A DNA stretch of 64,000 nucleotides from Achromobacter insolitus (GTDB taxonomy: Bacteria; Pseudomonadota; Gammaproteobacteria; Burkholderiales; Burkholderiaceae_B), in assembly GCF_002209555.1 (NCBI RefSeq), contig NZ_NJIF01000013.1, forward strand, positions 1 to 64,000, in the 5' to 3' direction. A model generated the notes under the pieces. It saw nothing but the letters and a program-made list of their open reading frames with translations, did no database searches and was not told the origin of the DNA. The stretch's first letter is position 1. Each line of letters starts with the position of its first letter. Below, one piece after another: positions 28,677 to 41,679 of the stretch. Position numbers and translations under genes: made by a program.

Positions 28677-29636
28677 ATGTCCCCATCTCTTTTGCGCAGC
28701 ACGCCCAGGCATTTCCTGGACTGCGCAAGCTGGCAGGAAAGTGTCAGCGATACCTTTGTTCCGCTGGAAGTGTCCGCGATGTATCCGGCCCGCTTCCGCA
28801 ACAGTGTGGCGGTGGATTCGCTGGGCTGGATGCAGGTCTGCGAATTGCGCAGCAGCGCCCAGCGCGTGCGCCGCAGCAAGCTGTTGGCTGATCGCTCTGA
28901 AGCGCCGGGCTACAAAGTGACGCTGCAGCTAGCCGGCCGCAGCGAGATTCGGCAGTCCGGGCGCAGTGCTCTGCTGGTGCCGGGCGAATGGAGCATCTAC
29001 GACACCACCCGGCCGTACGAGGTCGATGTGGACGACGGCGCGCATTTCCTCGTGATGCAAGTGCCAGGCAAGCATTTCGACGCCTGGCAATCGTTCATGC
29101 AGAACGCCGTGGCCCGCAGCTTCAGCGCTCGCCAGGGGTGCGGACGCATGGCCATGGATCTGTTGCGCGTGGCGTTGACCGAGCATGCGCACCTGTCCGA
29201 AAGCGCCTCGCGCGATGCGGCCAATGCCGTGTTGCAGATGATGGGGCTGGATATCAGCGAGCGCGCGGGAGTCCAGGCTGAACACGATCAGGCTGAACTG
29301 CGGCAAGCGCAGCTGCGCCGCGTGCAGCAGCACATATTGGAAAACCTGCACGATCCCGCGCTGTCGCCGGCCGCCGCTGCCGCGGCCTTCCGGATGTCGC
29401 GGCGCTATCTGTACAACCTGTTTGCGCAGGCGTCCACGACGCCGGCCGATTTCATCCTCAGCGCGCGGCTGGAACGTTGCCGGGACACGCTGTGCGACGC
29501 CGCGCAGGCGGCGCGGCCGATAGGCGATATTGCCTACCGATTCGGTTTTTCAGATGCGGCGAGGTTCAGCCACGCGTTCCGCAAGCGTTTCGGCGTATCG
29601 CCGTCGGAGTACCGGCGGCTCGGGCGCCAACCCTGA
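28677..29636 (+). CDS. AraC-family regulator, FeaR-like
   Basis: This 319-residue protein has an N-terminal ligand/AraC-binding-2 type domain (ends near 190) and a C-terminal pair of helix-turn-helices (ALSPAAAAAAFRMSRRYLYNLF; PIGDIAYRFGFSDAARFSHAF). The layout and the ending FGVSPSEYRRL resemble FeaR, which activates tynA and feaB for phenethylamine and tyramine use in E. coli. It directly follows the amine dehydrogenase genes in the same orientation after a 148-bp gap, so it is the probable activator of the cluster. The stop codon abuts that of queH. Confidence 0.82.
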   Translation: MSPSLLRSTPRHFLDCASWQESVSDTFVPLEVSAMYPARFRNSVAVDSLGWMQVCELRSSAQRVRRSKLLADRSEAPGYKVTLQLAGRSEIRQSGRSALLVPGEWSIYDTTRPYEVDVDDGAHFLVMQVPGKHFDAWQSFMQNAVARSFSARQGCGRMAMDLLRVALTEHAHLSESASRDAANAVLQMMGLDISERAGVQAEHDQAELRQAQLRRVQQHILENLHDPALSPAAAAAAFRMSRRYLYNLFAQASTTPADFILSARLERCRDTLCDAAQAARPIGDIAYRFGFSDAARFSHAFRKRFGVSPSEYRRLGRQP

Positions 29637-30311
29637 TCAGAGCTGCTCTTCGTTGATCAGGTCTTCTTTGCCGTAGAACTTCACGCCGATGTGGATGCGT
29701 TCGCGGCCCTGCGACCGGCGGTGGCGGTTGGTGTCGCGCAACGAGTAGACGCAGCCGCAATATTCCTGTTGATAGAAATTCTCGCGCTTGCTGATTTCGA
29801 TCATGCGGGCGGAGCCGCCGCCCTTGCGCCAGTTGTAAGTCCAGTAGATCAGATCGTCATAGCGCGCCGCGGCGCGTTCGCCGCAGCCGTTGATCTGGTT
29901 CATGTCCTTCCAGCGCGAGATGCCCAGCGAACTGGTAATGGTGTCGAAACCATGTTCATGCGCGTATAGCGCGGTACGTTCGAAGCGCATGTCAAAGCAG
30001 GCCGTGCAGCGTTCGCCGCGCTCGGGGGCGTTTTCCATGCCTTTGACGCGTTCGAACCAGTTGTCCATGTCGTAGTCAGCGTCGATGAATTCGATGCCAT
30101 GCTGCTCGGCGAAGCGGATGTTTTCCTGCTTGCGGATTTCGTACTCTTTGACCGGATGGATGTTCGGGTTGTAGAAGTAGATGGCGTAGTCGATGCCCGA
30201 GGCAGTCATCGCTTCCATGACTTCGCCAGAACAGGGCGCGCAGCACGAGTGCATCAGCACCTTGCGGCGGCCAGCGGGCAGGTCGAGTTTGGGGCGCACG
30301 AATTCAGACAT
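29637..30311 (-). CDS. queH: Epoxyqueuosine reductase QueH
   Basis: This 224-residue protein of the former DUF208 family performs the last step of queuosine synthesis in tRNA as a non-homologous replacement of QueG. It binds iron-sulfur and iron through conserved cysteines: HSCCAPCS (Cys23, Cys24, Cys27), [10 protein letters not shown] and [26 protein letters not shown] is another family block. The stop codon abuts the convergent AraC gene with no spacer. It follows glnE in the same direction after 83 nt. Confidence 0.9.
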   Translation of the reverse strand: MSEFVRPKLDLPAGRRKVLMHSCCAPCSGEVMEAMTASGIDYAIYFYNPNIHPVKEYEIRKQENIRFAEQHGIEFIDADYDMDNWFERVKGMENAPERGERCTACFDMRFERTALYAHEHGFDTITSSLGISRWKDMNQINGCGERAAARYDDLIYWTYNWRKGGGSARMIEISKRENFYQQEYCGCVYSLRDTNRHRRSQGRERIHIGVKFYGKEDLINEEQL

Positions 30312-30394
30312 GGCTTGCAGGCAAAGATAGCGGAAAACTCCTTATTTTACGCTGAGTTGCCGGGGGAGGGGGGATGCCCCGTCCCCCTATGTCT

Positions 30395-33178
30395 TCAGCC
30401 CAGTACGGCATCCCAGAGTTCGCGCACGGCGGCGCGCTCTTCCTGCAGCTGATCCTGCGGCACGCGTGCTTTTTCCACGCCCTGCAGGCGCAACTGGTGC
30501 TGCACTCGGCGCAGGGTGCGATAGGCGTCGCCCGCGCGCGCGGCCAGCTCGCCAGAAATCAGCCCTGCCTCGCCGGACAGGCGCAGCAGCGCGATATTGC
30601 CCAGGTTGCGGACCAGAACCGGATGGGTGGCAGAGTGGCACAGCACCAGGTATTGCGTGACGAATTCCACGTCGACCATGCCGCCGCGATCATGCTTCAG
30701 GTCAAATAGCTGGCTGGTGTTGGGATGGCCCGCGTTGATTTTCTCGCGCATCGCCAGCACCTCTTCGCGCAGTTTGGCTGCGTCGCGGGGCAGCACCAGG
30801 ATGTCTTCGCGAATCTGCTCGAAGCGGGCGCCGATGCTGGGGTCGCCCGCGGCGTAGCGCGCCCGGGTCAGCGCCTGGTGCTCCCAGGCCCAGGCATGCT
30901 TGTGCTGGTATTGCTCGAACGCTTCCACCGACACGGCCAGCAGCCCCGCGTCGCCGTCTGGCCGCAGGCGCAGGTCGACTTCGTACAGGCGGCCCGAAGA
31001 GGTCATGGTCGAGAGCCACGACGTCATGCGCCGGCCCAGCTTGGCGTAGACCTCGGCGGCGTCTTCGCGCGGGTCGTCGAACAGGAAGACCAGGTCCAAG
31101 TCCGAGGCATAGCCCAGTTCCTTGCCGCCCAGCTTGCCGTAGGCGATGACGGCGAAGCGTGGTTCAGCGCCTTCGGCCTTGTTGACCAGCGGCCACGTGC
31201 GGCGGATGGTTTCGGTCAGCAACAGGTCGGCCAGCGCGGAGAGCTGGTCGGCCAGTTTCTCCACGGTGAGTTCGCCTTCCAGGTCCTGCGCCAGCAATTG
31301 GAAACTGGCCTGGCGCTGCATGTCGCGCATCAGGTTCATCTGGCGTTCGATGTCCGGATCGCCGTCAGGCAGGCGGCAGGCGTCCAGGTCGGCGGTCAGC
31401 TGGCGTGCGATCTGGGCGAAGTCCAGTGGTTCGAACAACGTGCGCCAGTCGATCAGGCTGTCTAGCAGCAAGGGGTGCTGCGTGAGGTACTGCGCGGCCC
31501 AGGGGCTGGCCGCAACCATGCGCGCTACGCGCGCCAGCGTGTCAGGGTATTCGGCCAGCAGTGCCAGGTAGGCGCTGCGCTGGACGATCTTTTCGATCAG
31601 GTCGAACAGCCGTACCGCGGCTTGCAGCGGCGCCGGCGTTTGCAGGGCGGCGCGCAGGGCGGCGGGCAGCAGGGCATCCATGCGTTTGCGGCTGCTTTCG
31701 GGCAGGCTGCGCACCCTGTGGCTGCCCAGCAGGGTCTCGGTACGGCGCAGCAGATCCTGCGCGTCGTCGCCGAAGGCCTGGCGGATCTGCTCGGCCAGTT
31801 CGCTGCTGCTGTCGGGCTCGTCCTGACCGGAGCCGGGGTCGCTGGCGCCAGGCGCGGGCGCCGGCACTTCGGCGTCGCCCATGCCCACCAGGCGGAACAC
31901 GTTGCGGAAGGTCTGCGAGACGAATTGGCGGTGGGTGGCCAGCGTGCTTTCGAAGTCCGCGGGACTCATGCCCAGCGCCGCGGCCAGCGCGGCGCGCTGC
32001 TCAGGGTCGCCCGGCAGCAGATGGGTCTGGGCATCCTCGCGGTACTGCAGGGCATGTTCGGTGCGGCGCAGATAGCGGTAGGCCTCTTCCAGCCGGCGCG
32101 CGTCTTCCTCGGGCACCAGGCCGGCCGTGCATTCCGCGTGCAGCGCTTCCAGCAGGCCGCGCTTTTGCAGCGCGGGCATGCGGCCGCCCCGGATCAGTTG
32201 CGCCAACTGCACCACGAATTCGATTTCCCGGATACCGCCGTCGCCCAGCTTGATATTGTTGGCGCTGTCGATGCCGTTGCGCGCGCTGGCGCGTCGCTGC
32301 CAGTCCTGGCGGATGCGTTCGCGCAGGGCGCGCAGGGCCGAGAGCGCGTCGAAGTCGAAATACTTGCGGTAGACGAAGGGCACGCGCAGGCTTTCCAGCT
32401 GGCGCGCCTGGGCGGCGCTGTCGCTGCCTTCGAACGCCTGGGCCGGTATCAGCCGCGCTTTCAGCCAGGCATAGCGCTCCCATTCGCGGCCCTGGCCGAT
32501 CAGGTAATGCTCCAGCGCGTCCAGGCTCCAGGCCAGGGGGCCGGAGTCGCCGTCGGGGCGCAGCCGCAGATCGGTGCGGAACACCTGGCCGTTGGCGTCC
32601 ACCTCGGAGAGCACGGGCATCATGCGCCGCGTCAGCCGGCCGTAGAACTCGTGATGGCTGATGCGGCGCGGACCGTCGGTCTCGCCTTCTTCGCCATACA
32701 GCATGATCAAGTCGATGTCGGACGAGACGTTCAGTTCGCAGCCGCCCAGCTTGCCCATGCCTACGATCAGCATTTCCTGAGGCTTGCCGGTGGCGGGATC
32801 CCGCGGCACGCCGTGCACCGCCGCCAGATCCGCGGCCACGCTGCGATACGCCGCCGCGACCGCGGTGTCGGCCAGCGTGGTCATGGCGCCCACGACTTCT
32901 TCCAGATCGGCCTGGCCCGTCAGGTCGCGGACGATGAGCACATTGAAGACCCGTTCACGCAGCTTGCGCAGCACCATGCGGCAGACATCCACGGGCAGGG
33001 CATCGTCGCCGGCTTGCGGTCCGGCCAGCTCGGATTGCCAGCGCGCGATCTGTTCGGGCGTGACCGGATCACGCACGGCATCGGCCAGCCAGGCGGCCAA
33101 GTCCGGGTGGGCATCAAGTCTGCGGCGCAGATGGCCGGACCAGGCGAGGGCGGGGGCAAGCGTAGAGGGCGTGGACAT
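30395..33178 (-). CDS. glnE: Bifunctional glutamine synthetase adenylyltransferase/deadenylase
   Basis: This 927-residue enzyme adenylylates and deadenylylates glutamine synthetase in response to PII and nitrogen status. Two nucleotidyltransferase domains are visible: [22 protein letters not shown] in the N-terminal deadenylylase half and [22 protein letters not shown] in the C-terminal adenylylase half. The regulatory helical linker lies between them. Length is close to E. coli GlnE (946). ATG 33178 is chosen; upstream codons are non-ATG and lack family similarity. It is divergent from yhdP with an 82-bp gap. Confidence 0.95.
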   Translation of the reverse strand: MSTPSTLAPALAWSGHLRRRLDAHPDLAAWLADAVRDPVTPEQIARWQSELAGPQAGDDALPVDVCRMVLRKLRERVFNVLIVRDLTGQADLEEVVGAMTTLADTAVAAAYRSVAADLAAVHGVPRDPATGKPQEMLIVGMGKLGGCELNVSSDIDLIMLYGEEGETDGPRRISHHEFYGRLTRRMMPVLSEVDANGQVFRTDLRLRPDGDSGPLAWSLDALEHYLIGQGREWERYAWLKARLIPAQAFEGSDSAAQARQLESLRVPFVYRKYFDFDALSALRALRERIRQDWQRRASARNGIDSANNIKLGDGGIREIEFVVQLAQLIRGGRMPALQKRGLLEALHAECTAGLVPEEDARRLEEAYRYLRRTEHALQYREDAQTHLLPGDPEQRAALAAALGMSPADFESTLATHRQFVSQTFRNVFRLVGMGDAEVPAPAPGASDPGSGQDEPDSSSELAEQIRQAFGDDAQDLLRRTETLLGSHRVRSLPESSRKRMDALLPAALRAALQTPAPLQAAVRLFDLIEKIVQRSAYLALLAEYPDTLARVARMVAASPWAAQYLTQHPLLLDSLIDWRTLFEPLDFAQIARQLTADLDACRLPDGDPDIERQMNLMRDMQRQASFQLLAQDLEGELTVEKLADQLSALADLLLTETIRRTWPLVNKAEGAEPRFAVIAYGKLGGKELGYASDLDLVFLFDDPREDAAEVYAKLGRRMTSWLSTMTSSGRLYEVDLRLRPDGDAGLLAVSVEAFEQYQHKHAWAWEHQALTRARYAAGDPSIGARFEQIREDILVLPRDAAKLREEVLAMREKINAGHPNTSQLFDLKHDRGGMVDVEFVTQYLVLCHSATHPVLVRNLGNIALLRLSGEAGLISGELAARAGDAYRTLRRVQHQLRLQGVEKARVPQDQLQEERAAVRELWDAVLG

Positions 33179-33260
33179 GGCAAAAGGGGCGGCGGAATGG
33201 GCGCGTTTCAGGTATAAGTGGGGACGATACCGCAAGACATATTCTCCTGCCCACCGATCC

Positions 33261-36200
33261 GTGTCTGTTTCAAAAAAAGTGCTCTGCTGGGTCTTCTGGG
33301 CCGTGCTGACCGTCTATGGCGTCGTGGCCCTCGGACTGCTGGGCGTTCGCTATTGGGTGCTGCCCCGCGTGGACCAATGGCGTCCCCAGATCGAAGCCTA
33401 CGTCAGCCAGGCGCTGGGCTCCCGAGTGGCCATTGGCTCCATCCAGGCGAACTGGCAAGGCCTCAACCCCAAGCTCGATCTAGCCTCCGTTCAAGTCTAC
33501 GACGATGAGGCGGCCCCCGTGCTGTCCTTGCCCTCGGTTTCGGCCGTGCTGGGCTGGCGCAGCATCCTGGCCCTGTCGCCCAAGCTGCTGCGGTTGCAGC
33601 TCGAACGGCCCGAACTCATTCTGCGCCGTGACCGGTCCAACCATTTGTGGGTCGCGGGCCAGGACATCGATCTCAATGCCAGCGACCAGCGGTCCGATCT
33701 GGACCATCCGGCCTTGCGCTGGCTGGGCGCGCAGCGCGAACTGCGTATTCGCGGCGCCACCATCCGTTGGCAGGACGAATTGCGCGGCGCGCCCGAATTG
33801 ACCCTGAGTGGCGTCAATTTTCTGGCGCGCAACGGCAGCCTCTCGCACCGCTTTGTGCTCAAGGCCGCGGCGGGCGACGCGTTGGCACGCAATGTGGAAC
33901 TGCGCGGGGAATTCAATCGCAGCCTGTTCTCGGTAAACGCGGCCAACCCGGGCAACTGGGGCGGCCAGCTGTACGTTCAGCTGGACGACGCGGAGCCGCT
34001 GGCGTGGCGGCCGTGGCTGGATGTCCCGGCGGTGGCCGGACGCTTGAGCGGGCGGGCATGGTTGCAGCTGGAACGCGGCAAGTTCACCGATCTGACCGTG
34101 GACACCGCGGCGCGTGGCGTGCAATGGGCGCAGACCCCGCAAGGCGCGGAGGCCCCCGGTTTCAAGGCTGGCTACCTTCAGGCACGCCTCCAAGGCCTGC
34201 CGGGCGACTTCATGCAACCGGACAGCGTACCCCTGGCGCGCAGCCCGGGCGCACCGGCGGTATCGGTCAACGGCAAGGTCGAGCAGCTGGCACTGAGCCT
34301 GCCGGGCGTCTTCGAACAGCCCGACCTGGCGGTGCGCGAAGTGGCGCTGGAGGCCGCTATAAAGGGGCCGGACGCCGATCACTGGTTCGTGGACGTGGGC
34401 CACTTGCAACTGGTGAACGACGATCTCGATGTGCGCGTGCAAGGACAGTGGCGGCCCGAGGGCAAGACCGCGGCGGGCAGCGTCGACATGCACGGCGTGA
34501 TGGCGCGCGGCTCCATGTCCGCCATCCACCGCTACCTGCCCCTGGAGGTCAACGCCGACGCCCGCGAGTGGCTGGCCGTCGGCCTGCCTGCCGGCGAAAT
34601 GCAGTCCGCCTCCATCACGCTCAAGGGCGACCTCGACGAGTTTCCTTTTGGCGCGCCAGCATCCCAGGGCGAATTCGTGATTGCCGGTGCATTCAGCGGC
34701 GCCAAGGTCGATTACGCGCCTGCGCGAGAGCGCCGCAAGGGCTGGCCGATGCTGGAGAACCTGTCCGGCAATTTCCGCATCGACAAAGTCAGCCTGGCGC
34801 TGGACAGCGCGGGGGGCGCGGTCGCTCATACCGGGTCGGGGCATACCGTGACACTGGGGGCGGTTGCCGCAAGCATTCCCAACATGGAAGAGAACTCCGA
34901 ACTGCTGCTGACCGGCGAGACCGCGGGTACCGTGCCGGCCTATCTGGCGCTGGCGGCCAACTCGCCCTTGGGCGAGCTGCTGGACGGCGCCCTGGATGAG
35001 GCGCGCGGCACCGGCGACTGGCGGGTGAAACTCAAGCTCAAGGTGCCCCTGCTGAATACCGATGACACCGAGGTGCAGGGGAATATCCTGTTTGCGGGCA
35101 ATACATTCACCTTCATGCCGGAGATGCCGCTGCTCAGCCAGATGCATGGCGACCTGGCATTCTCGGAGAAGGGCGTCGAGGCCAAGGACCTGCGGGCCCA
35201 ATTCCTGGGCGGCCCGGCGCGGATATTCGGGCGCCTGGCGCAGAGCACGGACGCGCTGCGCTTCGAGGGCACGCTGGCCGGGCCGGCGCTGACCCAACTG
35301 AGCAACACGCCATCCATGTCGCGCTTTACGGGTAAGGCTGCCTACAAGGGCAAGGTGGGTTACCAGCGTGGCGGCGCGGTGGATATCTCCGTCGAATCCG
35401 ATCTGGTGGGCATGGCGATCGACATGCCCGCCCCGGTAGGCAAGGCGGCTCAGGCGTCGCAGCTGCTGAAAGTGGAATGGTCGCCCGCGCAGGACCGCGG
35501 CGCGCAGAATCGGCGTTGGCTTACCGCCAGCCTGGGCGATGGCGTCAATGCGCTGTTCGAGCGGGCGCCGTCCGAAGGCGGATCCTCGTATTTCGCGCGT
35601 GGCGCGCTGGGCATCAATCGGCCCGCAAGCCTGCCGGAACGCGGCTTCAGTCTGAATGCCAGCCTGCCTGAGCTGGATCTGGACGCCTGGGAACACGTGT
35701 CCGACGGCTTCAGCGCGCCTGCTGGCAAGGGCCGTCCCGCGCCCAAGCCGATGCTGCCCGCGGCCGAGCGCATCAGCCTGGCAACCGGTGTCTTGCGGAC
35801 CGGTGGCTTTACCCTGAACGACATGACGCTGTATGCGACCCGGCCGGGACCCGCGCAGTGGCGCGTGGATCTGCAGTCCAAGCAGGCCACGGGCTCGCTT
35901 GAATGGCGCGAGGCCTCGGGTGCCATCGCTGGTCAGATCACCGCGCGCCTGAAGCATCTGTCCCTGGGCGGCGAGGGCGACACCAACGAGGCCGACGAGG
36001 CGCTGTCCTCCGGCAGCGATCTATCCGACATTCCGGCGATCGACCTGCAGGCCAAGGAATTTCTGCTGTATGGCAAGAATGTGGGCGAACTCCAGGTGCT
36101 GGGCACGAATCTGCAGCGCGGCCGCCAATGGCGCCTGGATAAGCTGTCCATCGTCAACGAGGCGGCCTCGCTAAACGCCACCGGCAACTGGAACCTGGAA

Positions 36201-36926
36201 GGCCAGAACCGCGGCCTGACCGTGGACGCTTCGGCCAAGTTCGAGGACGTGGGCAAGTTCCTGGACCGCATCGGCTTCGAAAAGGTGGTATCGGGTGGCA
36301 CCGGCACGATGCAAGGCAAGGCAACCTGGCGCAATTTGCCCTGGACCCATAAGATCGAAGACCTGACGGGCGAGGTCGACGTCAGCCTGGACAAGGGCCG
36401 CTTCATGCATGTGAACTCCCGCACGGCGCGGCTGCTGGAACTGCTGTCCCTGCAATCGCTGCAGCGGCTGGCGCGGCTGGACGTAAACCCGACCAATCTG
36501 CTGCGCGATGGATTCCCCTTCGACACCATCCGCGGCAAGGTCAAGCTGGCAGACGGCACGGCCTCGACCGAGGGCTACAAGATCAACGGACCGGTCGCCG
36601 CGATCGTGTTGGCGGGCGGCGTCAACATTATCCGCGAACGCTGGGACATGAAGGCCGTGGTGATTCCGAACCTGGACGCCAGCGGGGCGGCCATGGTGAC
36701 GGCGCTGGCGGTCAACCCGCTGATCGGCCTGGGGGCGTTCGTGACGCAGTGGCTGCTGAAGCAGCCGTTGGCGCGGGCCATGACCATGGAATACGCCGTC
36801 ACCGGCAGCTGGGACGATCCAAAAATCGAACCGATAGACGCGTCCGGCAAGCCGGCAGGCAACAAGCAGACCCCGCGTCCTGCGCCGCAGCCCGGCACGC
36901 TGGAGGAGTTCATGGGGGGGCAGTGA
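33261..36926 (+). CDS. yhdP: YhdP-type AsmA-like envelope protein
   Basis: This 1221-residue protein has one N-terminal transmembrane helix ([23 protein letters not shown]) followed by a long periplasmic beta-rich region, the form of the AsmA/TamB-like bridge proteins that move phospholipids to the outer membrane. The DUF3971 region ([23 protein letters not shown] and around) and the C-terminal block [18 protein letters not shown] fit YhdP, about 1266 residues in E. coli. The start is uncertain. GTG 33261 puts the helix at the N-terminus; ATG 33177 would add 28 residues and overlap the glnE start. Confidence 0.88.
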   Translation: MSVSKKVLCWVFWAVLTVYGVVALGLLGVRYWVLPRVDQWRPQIEAYVSQALGSRVAIGSIQANWQGLNPKLDLASVQVYDDEAAPVLSLPSVSAVLGWRSILALSPKLLRLQLERPELILRRDRSNHLWVAGQDIDLNASDQRSDLDHPALRWLGAQRELRIRGATIRWQDELRGAPELTLSGVNFLARNGSLSHRFVLKAAAGDALARNVELRGEFNRSLFSVNAANPGNWGGQLYVQLDDAEPLAWRPWLDVPAVAGRLSGRAWLQLERGKFTDLTVDTAARGVQWAQTPQGAEAPGFKAGYLQARLQGLPGDFMQPDSVPLARSPGAPAVSVNGKVEQLALSLPGVFEQPDLAVREVALEAAIKGPDADHWFVDVGHLQLVNDDLDVRVQGQWRPEGKTAAGSVDMHGVMARGSMSAIHRYLPLEVNADAREWLAVGLPAGEMQSASITLKGDLDEFPFGAPASQGEFVIAGAFSGAKVDYAPARERRKGWPMLENLSGNFRIDKVSLALDSAGGAVAHTGSGHTVTLGAVAASIPNMEENSELLLTGETAGTVPAYLALAANSPLGELLDGALDEARGTGDWRVKLKLKVPLLNTDDTEVQGNILFAGNTFTFMPEMPLLSQMHGDLAFSEKGVEAKDLRAQFLGGPARIFGRLAQSTDALRFEGTLAGPALTQLSNTPSMSRFTGKAAYKGKVGYQRGGAVDISVESDLVGMAIDMPAPVGKAAQASQLLKVEWSPAQDRGAQNRRWLTASLGDGVNALFERAPSEGGSSYFARGALGINRPASLPERGFSLNASLPELDLDAWEHVSDGFSAPAGKGRPAPKPMLPAAERISLATGVLRTGGFTLNDMTLYATRPGPAQWRVDLQSKQATGSLEWREASGAIAGQITARLKHLSLGGEGDTNEADEALSSGSDLSDIPAIDLQAKEFLLYGKNVGELQVLGTNLQRGRQWRLDKLSIVNEAASLNATGNWNLEGQNRGLTVDASAKFEDVGKFLDRIGFEKVVSGGTGTMQGKATWRNLPWTHKIEDLTGEVDVSLDKGRFMHVNSRTARLLELLSLQSLQRLARLDVNPTNLLRDGFPFDTIRGKVKLADGTASTEGYKINGPVAAIVLAGGVNIIRERWDMKAVVIPNLDASGAAMVTALAVNPLIGLGAFVTQWLLKQPLARAMTMEYAVTGSWDDPKIEPIDASGKPAGNKQTPRPAPQPGTLEEFMGGQ

Positions 36927-36952
36927 GCCGCGTGGGCAGCGGCCTGTCCGGG

Positions 36953-36999
36953 CCATGAAAAACGCCCTGGGCGCAAGCGCTCCAGGGCGTTTTTCATGG
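36953..36999. terminator. Bidirectional terminator between yhdP and rho
   Basis: Perfect 18-bp inverted repeat (36953-36970 and 36982-36999) with A run before and T run after a GC core, able to stop transcription of both converging genes. Confidence 0.88.
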
Positions 37000-37045
37000 C
37001 CGGGTCCAGGGCGCGCGCGCCGTGGACCGCAGGCCGTGACTGGGC

Positions 37046-38305
37046 TTACTTCTTCTTCATCATGTCGAAGAATTCGGCATTGGTCTTGGTGGCGCGCATC
37101 TTGTCCAGGATGAATTCCATCGACTGGACTTCGTCCATGTCGTGGATGAACTTGCGCAGGACCCAGACCTTCTGCAGCAGATCCGGAGCGATCAGCAGTT
37201 CTTCGCGACGGGTACCCGACTTGTTCAGGTTGATCGACGGGTAGACGCGCTTTTCAGCCAGGCGGCGCTCAAGGTGGACTTCGGAGTTGCCGGTGCCCTT
37301 GAATTCTTCGTAGATGACTTCGTCCATGCGGCTGCCGGTTTCGATCAGCGCCGTGCCCAGGATCGTCAGCGAACCGCCTTCTTCCAGGTTGCGGGCGGCG
37401 CCGAAGAAGCGCTTGGGCCGTTGCAGCGCATTGGCGTCCACGCCGCCGGTCAGCACCTTGCCGGAAGCCGGCACCACGGTGTTGTAGGCGCGGGCCAGAC
37501 GGGTGATCGAGTCCAGCAGGATCACGACGTCCTTCTTCATTTCGACCAGGCGCTTGGCCTTTTCGATGACCATTTCCGCGACCTGCACGTGACGGGTGGC
37601 GGGTTCGTCGAAGGTCGAAGCCACGACTTCGCCGCGCACCGTGCGCTGCATTTCGGTCACTTCCTCGGGGCGCTCGTCCACCAGCAGGACGATCATGACG
37701 GCGTCGGGATAGTTGGTAGTGATGGCGTGCGCGATGTGCTGCATCATCACCGTCTTACCGGACTTGGGGCTGGCCACGATCAGGCCGCGTTGGCCCATGC
37801 CGATGGGGGCGAAGACGTCAAGAATGCGGCCCGTGAGGTTCTCTTCGCTCTTGATGTCCCGTTCCAGGCGGATGGTGCGGTTCGGGTGCAGCGGCGTCAG
37901 GTTTTCAAACATGATGCGATGCTTGATCGCTTCCGGCGCCACGCCGTTGACCTTGTCCACCTTCACCAGGGCGAAATAGCGCTCGCCGTCCTTGGGCGTG
38001 CGCACTTCGCCTTCGATCGAATCGCCGGTGTGCAAGTTGAAACGGCGGATCTGCGAGGGCGAGATGTAGATGTCGTCCGTGCTAGCCAGATAGGAGGTCT
38101 CGGGCGAGCGCAGGAATCCGAAGCCGTCGGGCAGGACTTCCAGGACGCCGTCGCCAAAGATCTGCTCGCCTTGCTTGGCGCGCCGCTTCATGATGGCGAA
38201 CATCAGTTCCTGCTTGCGCAGGCGGTTGGCGTTCTCGATTTCCAGGCCGGCGGCCATTTCCAGCAGCTGCGAGACATGCAGCGCCTTCAGTTCGTTGAGG
38301 TGCAT
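37046..38305 (-). CDS. rho: Transcription termination factor Rho
   Basis: Hexameric RNA helicase, 419 residues, exactly the E. coli length. N-terminal [20 protein letters not shown]-binding cold-shock-like region with GFGFLRSPE, Walker [12 protein letters not shown], Walker [17 protein letters not shown] and the Q-loop region [20 protein letters not shown] are all present. ATG 38305 gives the conserved N-terminus. trxA lies upstream in the same direction, a conserved pair in proteobacteria. Confidence 0.97.
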   Translation of the reverse strand: MHLNELKALHVSQLLEMAAGLEIENANRLRKQELMFAIMKRRAKQGEQIFGDGVLEVLPDGFGFLRSPETSYLASTDDIYISPSQIRRFNLHTGDSIEGEVRTPKDGERYFALVKVDKVNGVAPEAIKHRIMFENLTPLHPNRTIRLERDIKSEENLTGRILDVFAPIGMGQRGLIVASPKSGKTVMMQHIAHAITTNYPDAVMIVLLVDERPEEVTEMQRTVRGEVVASTFDEPATRHVQVAEMVIEKAKRLVEMKKDVVILLDSITRLARAYNTVVPASGKVLTGGVDANALQRPKRFFGAARNLEEGGSLTILGTALIETGSRMDEVIYEEFKGTGNSEVHLERRLAEKRVYPSINLNKSGTRREELLIAPDLLQKVWVLRKFIHDMDEVQSMEFILDKMRATKTNAEFFDMMKKK

Positions 38306-38381
38306 CGCGGTGGGTGTTTGGGGGAAAGTGAAGGAGAGTTCTGGCGGCGCGCCACGGACGGGCACACGCGGTATTGAATGA

Positions 38382-38402
38382 GCGCCGCCCCGAGGGCGGC
38401 GC
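38382..38402 (-). terminator. GC hairpin between trxA and rho
   Basis: Perfect 9-bp arms GCGCCGCCC / GGGCGGCGC with a 3-nt loop, just after the trxA stop on the minus strand. The downstream T content is low, so it may attenuate rather than fully stop transcription into rho. Confidence 0.5.
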
Positions 38403-38422
38403 CTTCGTTCACGGCACGCGGC

Positions 38423-38749
38423 TTACAGCGCGCCGTCCAGGAATGCGGTCAGTTGCGACTTCGACAGCGCGCCAACTTTGGTGGCGGCGGCTTGGCCGTC
38501 TTTAAAGAGCATAAGGGTGGGAATGCCGCGGATGCCGTACTTCGTGGCGGTGCCCTGGTTTTCGTCAACGTTCAGCTTGGCGATCGTCAGGCGGCCAGCG
38601 TACTCGGTGGCCACTTCTTCCAGGATCGGGGCAATCATCTTGCAGGGGCCACACCAGGCAGCCCAGTAGTCCACCAGCACCGGCTGGCCGGATTTCAACA
38701 CATCGGCATCGAAGCTCGCGTCACTGACGTTCTTGATTTGGTCGCTCAT
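38423..38749 (-). CDS. trxA: Thioredoxin 1
   Basis: This 108-residue thioredoxin has the active site Trp32-Cys33-Gly-Pro-Cys36 ([12 protein letters not shown]) and the cis-proline block [12 protein letters not shown]. It is cytoplasmic, reduces disulfides of ribonucleotide reductase and other clients, and is regenerated by thioredoxin reductase. ATG 38749 gives the standard length; the open frame upstream is not protein-like. Upstream lies a hairpin and a tandem repeat in the divergent region with parE. Confidence 0.96.
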   Translation of the reverse strand: MSDQIKNVSDASFDADVLKSGQPVLVDYWAAWCGPCKMIAPILEEVATEYAGRLTIAKLNVDENQGTATKYGIRGIPTLMLFKDGQAAATKVGALSKSQLTAFLDGAL

Positions 38750-38776
38750 GATGGTGATTCTCGGTTCGGCAGCAAA

Positions 38777-38800
38777 AGGCGCGTAAAAAGGGACGCGCCT
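38777..38800 (-). promoter_or_regulatory. Hairpin in the trxA leader
   Basis: Inverted repeat AGGCGCGT / ACGCGCCT, 8-nt arms and 8-nt loop, 27 nt upstream of the trxA ATG. It could fold in the mRNA leader; function unknown. Confidence 0.35.
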
Positions 38801-38832
38801 CGCCGTTGTTCTTGTTTGTGGAATGGACTCAA

Positions 38833-38880
38833 GCATACCACTGTCAATAACAACAGGCATACCACTGTTAATAACAACAG
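38833..38880. repeat. 24-bp tandem repeat between trxA and parE
   Basis: Two adjacent 24-bp units, 38833-38856 and 38857-38880, differ at one base. Each begins GCATACCACTGT and contains a small inverted repeat, TGTTA-A-TAACA in the second unit and TGTCA-A-TAACA in the first. The divergent gap (38750-39077, 328 bp) otherwise holds the trxA leader hairpin and the parE promoter region. A pair of operator sites is plausible; the bound protein is unknown. Confidence 0.6.
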
Positions 38881-39077
38881 GAGTTGCTGGATTTGTGTAG
38901 GATGTTGCGGCGCAGTTGTCGCGATCCGGGCTGTATGGGCTCCGGTGCGCTGGCTGTGACTGTCATCATCCTACCGAATTCGGAGCTGCTCAGGTCGTGC
39001 TCATCCCACTGGGAGCCGCGCAGAATCTAGGCTTATCCGTAAAATGTCGGTTTTTTTCCACAGATGTTGGGGATAAC

Positions 39078-41038
<1,961 letters not shown>

Positions 41039-41039
<1 letters not shown>

Positions 41040-41644
41040 TGGCCGCTTCCGCGCCCGGCTCCGCCCGCATGGACGTCCAGATGACGGCCGACGACTATGC
41101 GGACTTCGCCGTCTATGTGTACAAGCGGCCGGAGCTGCGCCGGCGCCGCTACCGGTCCCACCTGCGTTTCGCGGTCCTGATGATCGTGGCCTTGCTGGCC
41201 TACCTGATCTGGCAGACTTGGGACGGCAAGGGGCCGAACTGGGCGCAGATCCTGCCCGTGTACTTCGAGGGACTGGCCGTGGGCCTGGGCATCCTGGCGC
41301 TGCTGGCGCTGGCCTACGAGTTCGTGCTGCCCTCGCTGGTCAGGATGAACACACGCCGCATGCTGAAAAGGCAGCCCGACGAGCTTTTCCTGGGCCGTCA
41401 TCAGCTGGACTTCGGTCCCGAGGGCATTACGGATACCACCGCCACCGCCTCGGGGCGGATGGACTGGTCCGATGTGCGGCGGGTCGAGGAAACTCCGGAA
41501 CACCTTTATGTCATTCTCGGCACTTTGCAGGGCGTGATCATCCCCAAGCGCGGTCAGGACGCCGCCACGCTGGACAGGGTGCGCAGCGAATTGCGCGCGC
41601 ATGTCGCCGATACACAGCTGATGCCGTCCGCGCAGGCGCTTTGA
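41039..41644 (+). CDS. YcxB-like membrane protein between parE and parC
   Basis: This 201-residue protein has two transmembrane helices (FAVLMIVALLAYLIW near 45 and LAVGLGILALLALAYEFV near 79). A C-terminal cytoplasmic region LDFGPEGITDTTATASGRMDW...ILGTLQGVIIPKRG resembles the YcxB-like domain. Function is unknown. The ATG shares one base with the parE stop (TGATG), and parC follows 35 nt later, so it is translated with the topoisomerase genes. Confidence 0.8.
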
Positions 41645-41679
41645 CGCCGTTTCGATGAAATTGTCTACCTGAATACATC

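Noticed and set aside
31475..33217. 580-codon plus-strand frame opposite glnE
   Set aside because: Antisense to a clear GlnE with both nucleotidyltransferase domains.
33480..35957. 825-codon minus-strand frame opposite yhdP
   Set aside because: Antisense shadow; Arg/Gln/His-rich composition without motifs.
38833..38880. Tandem repeat as a CRISPR fragment
   Set aside because: The two units are directly adjacent with no spacer, and no cas gene is present.
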